Assembly: GCA_002104895.1 (NCBI GenBank)
Contig: MCFG01000011.1
Coordinates: 250,001-265,000 of the forward strand
Direction: 5' to 3'
Length of the DNA: 15,000 nt
Source: Anaeromyces robustus
Taxonomy: Eukaryota > Neocallimastigomycota > Neocallimastigomycetes > Neocallimastigales > Neocallimastigaceae
In this document: positions 8,129 to 15,000 of the stretch, one piece after another
Layout of the letters: each line of letters opens with the position of its first letter
How positions within the stretch are numbered: the stretch's first letter is position 1
Made by a program: the position numbers and the translations under genes
Notes under the pieces: model-generated
What the model was told of the DNA's origin: nothing
What the model saw: the letters and a program-made list of their open reading frames with translations, nothing else
The model's database searches: none

Positions 8129-10129
8129 AACAAAAAAATTATAATTATAATAATAAGAAATAAAATTAAAAAAAATAAATATATATATATATATATATAT
8201 ATTATAATAAAAAGTAAATAATATTTTATTTATAAAAGTTAATATTCGTTAGTAAAATTTTTATTATTTCAAAAACAAAATTATTTTATTATTATTTTTA
8301 TAATATGAAATAATGAGTAGTTGATTATAGTCAAAAGGATTATTTTAAAATGACATAAATGAATAGTTATTTTAATTCACACACAATAAAAAAAAAAAAG
8401 AATTTAATTTATAATTAAAAATAATATGAATTAAAAAAAAAATATATATACATATATAGATAATTAAAATTTTAATAATTTATAATTATAATATTAATAT
8501 ATACATATATTATTTATATACTTACATAAAGTACTAATTACTACTATAGTTAGAACCAGTTCTATAATAAAAATAACAAAATATTTTTTTAAAAAGTTGT
8601 TAAAATATTTCCTATTTTTCCATAGTACTGTTTTTAATTGTCTTATGTATGACATTTTTCTTATTTCTTTTTCTTATTTTGATAATATTTTTTTTTAATA
8701 TATATTTTAATTTTTACTTTTCGTTTATACTTTTTCTTTTTTTTTTTTTCTATTTATATATTATATATCAACAATTTTTCTTTTTCTTTTTCTTCGTTCT
8801 CTCTCTATTTTTGTTTTTAATTAATTATAATTTATTATATACACTTTAATTATATTTTTTATTTGACTTTATATTTTATTTTGTTTTATTTGCTTTTATA
8901 TATTATTGCTATTTTAATTTTAATTATTTTTATTTTACTTTATTTTATTTTATTTTTTAATTTTTACTTTTTTTTATTTTAATTATAATTTTAAATATAA
9001 TTATAATTTTTAATTTTTAAATTTTAATTTAATTTTATATTTTAATTTTTAATTGATATTTTATTCTTTATTTTTCAATTTGTTTTAATTAATTATTACT
9101 TTAATTGAATTGAATATTTAAATAAATTATATTTAATTTAACAAAAATAATTGTTAATAAACAATTTATTTTAAATATTTTATTTAATTATTAATAATTG
9201 TTAATTAATTATATAAATAAATTAATTATTATATTAATATCATTATTGTTAGTTTATTAATAATTATTTACAAGAAAAGAAGAAAAAAGGAAAAAGAAGT
9301 AATAGAATAAAAAAAGAAAAAGAAAAAAATAATTATTCTATCATAAAATTATTTAATATGTTAAGTTTTTTATTTTATTTTATTTTATTATATTTTATAA
9401 TTTTTTATTTTTTATTTTTTATTATTTTTCTTTATAAAAATTGAATTTCTTTTTTTTTTGTTTAAAAAAGAAAATAAAAAAATATGATATAAAAAAAATG
9501 TTTCTTCATATATGATTATCTCTTTTTTTTTTCACAATATGTATTATATTATTTATATATTAAATAATAAAATATCCACATTTTTTCATATTAATAATAT
9601 ATATTAAATTAAATTTCAAACTTAAAACTTTAATATTTTTAAATTATTATTATTAATTTAAAATTTATTAAAATTATATTTATAAATTCATTTATATATA
9701 TATTGATTAATTAATATTTATTTATTTATTTATTTAGTATTCATTTGTTTATTTATATTGGCTTTTGTATAACCAAATTAATTTAGTTTTAAATTAACAT
9801 TATTGGAGAAGGAAAAAATGGTGTTAATAAATAATATTAAATAATATTAAACATTTATTTTACCATTCATTTATTTATATATCAATTTACTAATTATTTA
9901 TTAGAAATATAGTTATTTATTTACTTATTTATTTGAATTTATACAAGATACAAAATTATTATGTCATTGATTTAATAATATAAAATAAAATGTATTTTAA
10001 TGTGACTAAGAACAAAAAATAAAATACAAAAATGACAGTTAATATATAATAAAACAAAAAAAAAAAATACAAAAACAATTAAACAATATGTGATAACAAT
10101 AAATAAATATAAACTTTTTTTTTGTTTAC

Positions 10130-10150
10130 TTGTTGTTGTTGTTGTTGTTT
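10130..10150. repeat. (TTG)7 microsatellite
   Basis: Seven TTG units are flanked by T-rich sequence. The unit is unusual in a region dominated by pure A/T units. Confidence 0.8.
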
Positions 10151-10917
10151 TTTGTTTATTTATTTTGTATTTTTTAAAATGATAATGATATAAATAATGT
10201 ATTATTTATTTATTTTATTTATCTTATAATATTTTTTATACATAATAATAGAATGATAAATGATTATTTTTATTACTCATAATTTATTATTTAGAATACC
10301 AAAGTTATTATTATTATAAATTTTATTATTCTTATTTATTAATTATTAAATTATTAAATTATCAAATTATTTATTATTTTATTTTATGTAATCATTACTA
10401 ACAATAGCAATAAATAATAATAATAATAATAATAATAGTGATAATAATAAAATTTGTTGAAAAAAGAAAAAAAAATTTTTTTTAATATTAAAAACTTTAA
10501 TTATATTAATTTAATAAAGTGATTAAAACAATACAAAAATTATAAAGTAAATTTGTTATTGTATTCATTCAGAATATTATGGCACAAAAATAAATAATTT
10601 CTTTTTATGGTTAAATGAAATCTTAATAATAATAATCAATAAATTTATCATAATATTTAATATTAAAAATTGTTATTAAAAAAAATTAATAAAATATATT
10701 ATTAATTAATATATGAATGGTAATTTGTAATAATTTACATAAAAAATTATTAACTTATTAAAAAGTAAAGAAAAATTAAATAGATAAATAAAATCTAATA
10801 TATGGAATAATCCAACAAAAATTTAATAAATTAATATTAACAATACTATAATAATATTATTATAATATATTAAAAAATTTATGATACAATAATCATAGAT
10901 TAATATATATATTTAAA

Positions 10918-10942
10918 TTTTTTTTTTTTTTTTTTTTTTTTT
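10918..10942. repeat. Poly(T) tract, 25 bases
   Basis: Twenty-five consecutive T bases lie here. On the minus strand this is a poly(A) run preceded by AT-rich text. No duplicated flank was found, so it is not called as a separate retroposed insert. Confidence 0.9.
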
Positions 10943-11005
10943 GAATTTTTTTCTTAAAAATTTAGCGGTATTTTTTAATATTAAATTATCAAATTTTTTG
11001 ATTTT

Positions 11006-11017
11006 ATCATAATTACT
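11006..11017. repeat. Target-site duplication, left copy of insert 2
   Basis: ATCATAATTACT is repeated exactly at 11282-11293, immediately after a poly(A) tract. Eleven of the twelve bases lie outside the A-run, and they include two cytosines in a region nearly free of G and C, so a chance match at this exact place is unlikely. Confidence 0.75.
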
Positions 11018-11256
11018 GGAATAGGATAGATCAATTTTACTTTAATTCTATATTTAGAATTAAGGGCTGTATGGATTTATTGTTTTTAAATATTATTATA
11101 CTTCTTTTTTTCCTCCAGTATTATCTATTATTATCTATAATATTTTACTGGTTTTTATTTTTTTTAGTATCATTTTTTTTCATTATGTGTTTTTTTTATG
11201 ATTCATGTATTTTAATATTTAAATTCAATAAAGTTGACGTACAAATTGTGTGCCAT

Positions 11257-11281
<25 letters not shown>
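11018..11281 (+). mobile_element. Probable retroposed insert with poly(A) tail
   Basis: Between the direct repeats lie about 239 bases starting GGAATAGGATAG, then AATAAA at 11227-11232 and, 24 bases later, a poly(A) of about 25-26 bases. The insert is slightly richer in G/C at its two ends (GGATAGATC and AAGGGCTGTATGG; GTTGACGTAC and GTGTGCC) than its surroundings. Target-site duplication, polyadenylation signal and tail together indicate target-primed insertion of a polyadenylated RNA. No tRNA-type A and B boxes were recognised, so a tRNA-derived SINE is not supported; a 5'-truncated mRNA or LINE 3' end fits better. A T-rich sense frame with an ATG at 11071 encodes mainly Phe/Leu/Ile and cannot be assigned. 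Confidence 0.65.
11227..11232 (+). promoter_or_regulatory. AATAAA polyadenylation signal of insert 2
   Basis: AATAAA is placed 24 bases before the poly(A) start and is followed by GTTGACGTAC, a locally GC-richer segment. The spacing matches a normal cleavage site. Confidence 0.5.

Positions 11282-11282
<1 letters not shown>
11257..11282 (+). repeat. Poly(A) tract, 26 bases
   Basis: Twenty-six A bases follow GTGTGCCAT. The last A may belong to the right target-site duplication. Confidence 0.9.
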
Positions 11283-11287
<5 letters not shown>

Positions 11288-11293
11288 ATTACT
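11282..11293. repeat. Target-site duplication, right copy of insert 2
   Basis: ATCATAATTACT directly follows the poly(A) tail and matches 11006-11017. Confidence 0.75.
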
Positions 11294-11453
11294 AATATTT
11301 ATTATAATATATATATAATATATTACAATTAATTAGTTATATGTTTTATTTATTAATAAAATATATCTCTTAAACTTTGAAATGATGAGTAATTTTTATT
11401 TTTTTTTTTTTAAAAAAAAAAGTTAAAAATAAAAGACAGTGTGGAGTAATCAG

Positions 11454-11461
11454 TATTATTA

Positions 11462-11535
<74 letters not shown>
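11454..11535. repeat. (TTA)n trinucleotide array
   Basis: About 26 TTA units with two short interruptions (near 11461-11466 and 11490-11494). The Tyr/Leu-rich plus-strand frame through it is a by-product. Confidence 0.9.
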
Positions 11536-11539
<4 letters not shown>

Positions 11540-11667
11540 CATATATAAGATATTATTTTTTATATTATATTATATTATATATTTAACTATATTTAATAGA
11601 ATATACTGTTTTTCTATATATTTTTTAAAATTTTTAAATATTTTATATTTAATTAAAAATATTAAAG

Positions 11668-11687
11668 AATTTCCTTATTAGGAAATT
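11668..11687. other. 8-bp perfect inverted repeat (hairpin)
   Basis: AATTTCCT (11668-11675) and AGGAAATT (11680-11687) pair around a 4-base TATT loop. There is no T-run typical of a bacterial terminator and no adjacent gene. Confidence 0.5.
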
Positions 11688-11964
11688 ATATGACATTTAT
11701 TATTTGATAATAACATTGAAATCTAAAACATAAATTAAATTTTAAATCTTGAATTTTGAAATTAAAATAAATAAATAAATAAAAAATTAAATAAATTATT
11801 ATATTTAAATAAATGAATAACTAAATAATTACTTTGGTCAACTTTGTTAAAAAAGTTTATACATTTTAAATATTATAAAAATTAAAATGTTCATCATTTT
11901 TGATACTATAACCATTTTTAATAGTTTTATTTAATACATATTATTATTATTATTATTTAGTTGT

Positions 11965-11977
11965 TTATTTATTATTT

Positions 11978-12053
<76 letters not shown>

Positions 12054-12160
12054 CTAATATTTATTTATTTATTTACTTATATTTATTTATTTATTTATTA
12101 ATTTATTTATTTATTTATTTCCTGTTTGTTTGTTTATTTGTTTGTTTGATTGTTTGTTTT
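11965..12160. repeat. (TTTA)n tetranucleotide array passing into (TTTG)n
   Basis: A long TTTA array (about 11965-12120, with a few TTTACTA-type interruptions) is followed by CCTG and a TTTG-based array with TTTA and TTGA variants (12123-12160). The unit switch suggests a point change in one unit that spread by slippage. Confidence 0.85.
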
Positions 12161-12522
12161 TTATTTAATTATTATGATTATTTTTATGATTTTGATTATG
12201 ATTATTACTTTGGAATGATTATCTTACTTCTATAGAAAATACTTTATTTTATCTAATTAAATGTAAATTTATAGTAAATTTATAGATTATCAGTATAACC
12301 TATATATGATTAAATAAAGGATAATTTTTATAGTATATTCAATATATTAACATTTTTATATTCAAAACACAAATTAAAAAAAATGAACATTTTAAAGCAT
12401 TTTTTTAAAACATTCTATAAATAATAATGAAAAAAAAATTTTTTTTATACTATAAATTATTAATTACTATTAATATGTAATTTTATTTTGAATAATTCTA
12501 TTAGAGTATTATATTTTAAGAA

Positions 12523-12553
12523 ATTGTAACTATTTATAAGAAATAGTTACAAT
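12523..12553. other. 13-bp perfect inverted repeat with 5-base loop
   Basis: ATTGTAACTATTT (12523-12535) and AAATAGTTACAAT (12541-12553) are exact reverse complements around ATAAG. It is the longest perfect complex-sequence stem I found in the window. No tail of U/T follows and no gene is adjacent. It could be a small inverted-repeat relic or a cruciform-prone site. Confidence 0.7.
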
Positions 12554-13196
12554 AATTATATCATATATTAAACATAATATAACAAATTAAAACAAAAAAC
12601 AAAAAGAAAAGACAAATAGGAAAAAATAAAAATAAAAAATATGATTTTACCATTAATACATATTCATAAAAGTTAAGAATTTAAATAATTAACATTGTCT
12701 TAAAAATTAAAAACATATATATAATTATATTACAAATGTCTTTTTTTTTTTTTCTTTTAAATTTTTCTTTTTAATTTTACATTAATAAAATAAATATAGT
12801 TAATAATAAATATTTAAAATAAAAAACATTACAAATAGAAAATTATGTTAATTAATTATTAATTATTGATTGTTTATTTATTATTTATTATTTATTATTT
12901 ATTTTATTATTTATTATTTATTATTTATAATACAAATAAAATGATTATGTATTTCTTTTTTTTCTTTATTAGGGACCTTTTTTCTTATGATAATTCAACA
13001 ACAATAAAAACTGTCAAAAGAAAAAAGTCCATAAAAAAAATGTTACTAAAATTATGCCAAGAAAATAGAATAAAAATGTATATTTTTCATCTTTCTATTA
13101 ATATTATATAAAAAATAATAATAATTTTTTTTAATAATAAACATATTAAATTGATATTAACAATAATGATAAATTTATTAATCTATTTACTTATGT

Positions 13197-13236
13197 TTGT
13201 TTATTTATTTATTTATTTATTTAGTTACTTACTTAC

Positions 13237-13279
<43 letters not shown>

Positions 13280-13308
13280 CTTATTTATTTATTTATTTAT
13301 TTATTTAT
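13197..13308. repeat. (TTTA)n tetranucleotide array
   Basis: About 27 tetramer units, including a patch of TTAC variants (13226-13240). The Tyr/Leu/Ile/Phe frames read through it are not genes. Confidence 0.9.
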
Positions 13309-13313
13309 TATTC

Positions 13314-13556
<243 letters not shown>

Positions 13557-14183
13557 AATTAGTATTATTATTAATTATTATTATTATTAATTATTATTAT
13601 TATTAAAAAAATAAATTTCTTCATAATATATAAATGTTTCACTTGATTTTCTATATATATCAAAATTTAATAATGTTAAAAATAATTAAATAAAGTGAAG
13701 AAACTAATAAATATAGATTATTGTATGTATAATTTTGACAATCTTTATACATATATATATATATAAAATCTATATGCATTTATTTTTCTAAACCTATATC
13801 ATCTTTTGGATAATTATTTTGAAGCCAATATTTTTTTCATATTATTTAATAATAATATGGAAAAAAAAAATTAACAATTTATATCTCTTCAATATGAAAT
13901 CGTTAAGACACACATATATCATATATATCTTAATTATTTTAATACATTAATAGTTGGTTTTGTATTCCATATATTCCATATATTATCCTTTTTTCACAAT
14001 CAACCACTACCTATAATATTAGTATTATTTTTATTTTTATTTTTATATATAAAAACCAATACAGGTTAAGAAAACTATCTTATCTTTATAATATATACAA
14101 GAGTTAAGAATTGTTTTTTCTTTAAATTTTTTTCCACTCTTTGTAACATTATTTACTATTAATGTATTATTAATTATTATTCT

Positions 14184-14315
14184 TTTTATTTTATTTTATT
14201 TTATTTTATTTTATTTTATTTTATTTTATTTTATTTTATTTTATTTTATTTTATTTTATTTTATTTTATTTTATTTTATTTATTTTATTTTATTTTATTT
14301 TATTTTATTTTATTA
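14184..14315. repeat. (TTTTA)n pentanucleotide array
   Basis: About 26 units of TTTTA, with one four-base unit (TTTA, 14279-14282) that shifts the phase of the last units. It is followed by three and a partial fourth copy of TGTATTC (14327-14354). Confidence 0.92.
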
Positions 14316-14326
14316 TCTCCATTATT

Positions 14327-14354
14327 TGTATTCTGTATTCTGTATTCTGTATTT
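14327..14354. repeat. Short TGTATTC heptanucleotide repeat
   Basis: Three exact TGTATTC units are followed by TGTATTT. Confidence 0.8.
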
Positions 14355-14397
14355 ATTTATTTAATATTGTTGATTTTAATATCAAATAATAATACTA

Positions 14398-14427
14398 AAT
14401 AATAATAATAATAATAATAATAATAAT
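14398..14427. repeat. (TAA)n trinucleotide array
   Basis: About ten TAA/AAT units, followed by (TTA)n text on the other phase to about 14450. Confidence 0.85.
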
Positions 14428-14479
14428 TTATTATTATTTATTATTATTATAAACAATGTTACTTTTATTATTTATTTAT

Positions 14480-14792
14480 TTATTCATGTAATTCAATAGG
14501 TAAATCATCAGAATCATCAAACTTTAAACAAGGTCGTTTTTTTTTTTTTTTTTTTTTTAATTTTTCTACTATCTTTTCTATATTGGGGACATCCACATGC
14601 TTCAGGATGGGTTGATCTTGAAGGTGGGATTTTTCATACCAAAAATTTCAAGTTTTTCTACTTCACTACATTTTAAATCAAGTTTCCAATCTTGTCGTTC
14701 TGGGCGATAATTTTCTCTTAAAATAGGAAACTCTAATTTTTTACATAATTTGATTCAATAATAGCAATAGGATGAATTTCATTTAAAAACAT
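14480..14792 (-). pseudogene. Small unrecognised protein gene with three small frame breaks
   Basis: Starting at the ATG (14790-14792), preceded by an A/T-rich leader, the minus strand reads MFLNEIHPIAIIESNYVK. It meets a stop one base out of frame after an A6 run. The next frame reads LEFPILRENYRPERQDWKLD, then LKCSEVEKLEIFGM, and stops after a second break at an A5 run. The third frame reads STHPEACGCPQYRKDSRK into a 22-base A-run encoding lysines. Beyond that run RPCLKFDDSDDLPIELHE ends at TAA (14480-14482) in a further frame. The sum is about 100 residues, basic in the middle and acidic at the end, with four cysteines (C-x-C and two single). I do not recognise the family. Either the gene is intact and the homopolymers were miscounted, or it is a decaying copy. 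It is divergent from no neighbour and independent of the transporter. Confidence 0.55.
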
Positions 14793-15000
14793 TTTAATTT
14801 ATTTATTTAAATATATATATTTATTTATATTTATTTATGTATATTTATTTATATTTATTTAAATTTATATATTATTTATTTATTTATTTATTTTATATAT
14901 TTATATATTAATTATATTTAATAACTAATATCTAATGAAACAATATTATTTAAAAGTAATTTTATGACATAAGAATTTAATTAAACACTTTTTTAAAAGA
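14793..15000. other. AT-rich sequence at the window end
   Basis: TTTA, TATA and ATTT repeats with no coding text. This would be the upstream region of the small minus-strand gene; no recognisable promoter element stands out from the background. Confidence 0.6.

Larger units (their letters stand above)
8097..10917. other. AT-rich gene-free region
   Basis: This stretch lies upstream of the transporter. It contains (TA)n at 8097-8124 and about 8179-8203, phenylalanine-coding T-rich text at 8640-8850, a purine run at 9270-9330, (TTTA)n near 9715-9735, (TTG)7 at about 10130-10149 and (TAA)8 at 10414-10437. A 6-bp inverted repeat, TAGAAC/GTTCTA, lies at 8551-8564. I searched the minus strand for the missing first ABCA helix and saw no credible exon. 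Confidence 0.65.

Noticed and set aside
8649-8849. Plus-strand Phe/Leu-rich ORF resembling a membrane protein
   Set aside because: It is composed of T-runs; apparent hydrophobicity is a by-product of composition.
10943-11075. Minus-strand protein-like text (KYRIKVKLIYPIPVIMIKSK) leading into poly(A)
   Set aside because: It crosses the left target-site duplication of the retroposed insert, so the two halves have different origins; the resemblance to coding sequence is probably chance.
11965-12160. Tetranucleotide array considered as a CRISPR-like or satellite array with spacers
   Set aside because: There are no unique spacers between units; it is a simple microsatellite.
14050-14160. Minus-strand open stretch of about 40 codons (GKKFKEKTILNSC and following)
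   Set aside because: It is short, has no start codon, no conserved motif and no neighbour in frame.

Overview
The window is extremely AT-rich. It has homopolymers of up to 43 bases, di-, tri-, tetra- and pentanucleotide microsatellites several hundred bases long, and only islands of more complex, protein-like sequence. Codon use is strongly A/T-ending and proteins carry Asn, Ser and Asp runs. The large ABCA-type transporter resembles the ABCA proteins of anaerobic gut fungi (Neocallimastigomycota), for example around the NBD1 Walker B segment and the text after it. That assignment is inference; an AT-rich protist such as a dictyostelid is the main alternative. There are no bacterial features (no operons, ribosome binding sites, CRISPR or IS elements).

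Layout. 1-943: non-coding AT-rich DNA with one clean hairpin. 944-1431 (+): a probable retroposed cDNA. It holds an island of about 40% GC with the last ~90 codons of an unidentified protein, a stop codon, an AT-rich 3' UTR, AATAAA and a 43-base poly(A), bounded by possible target-site duplications. 1442-2026: AT-rich spacer. 2027-8096 (-): one ABCA-type transporter gene read in six successive frame segments (partial EL1, TMD1, NBD1, regulatory linker, TMD2, NBD2). 8097-14479: a 6.4-kb AT-rich desert of microsatellites, with a second probable retroposed insert at 11018-11281 (12-bp target-site duplication, AATAAA, 26-base poly(A)). 14480-14792 (-): a small unrecognised gene or pseudogene with three small frame breaks.

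The main biological point is the ABC transporter. Its two composite ATP sites are degraded asymmetrically. The site built from NBD1 Walker A/Q-loop/Walker B plus the NBD2 signature is nearly intact. The opposite site has lost the Walker A lysine, Q-loop glutamine, catalytic glutamate, switch histidine and the partner LSGGQ motif. The same gene has five frame breaks, four of them placeable in short homopolymers, and no visible first transmembrane helix. It could be a functional asymmetric transporter damaged by assembly errors, or a decaying paralogue; the sequence alone does not decide. No operon-like multi-gene system is visible.
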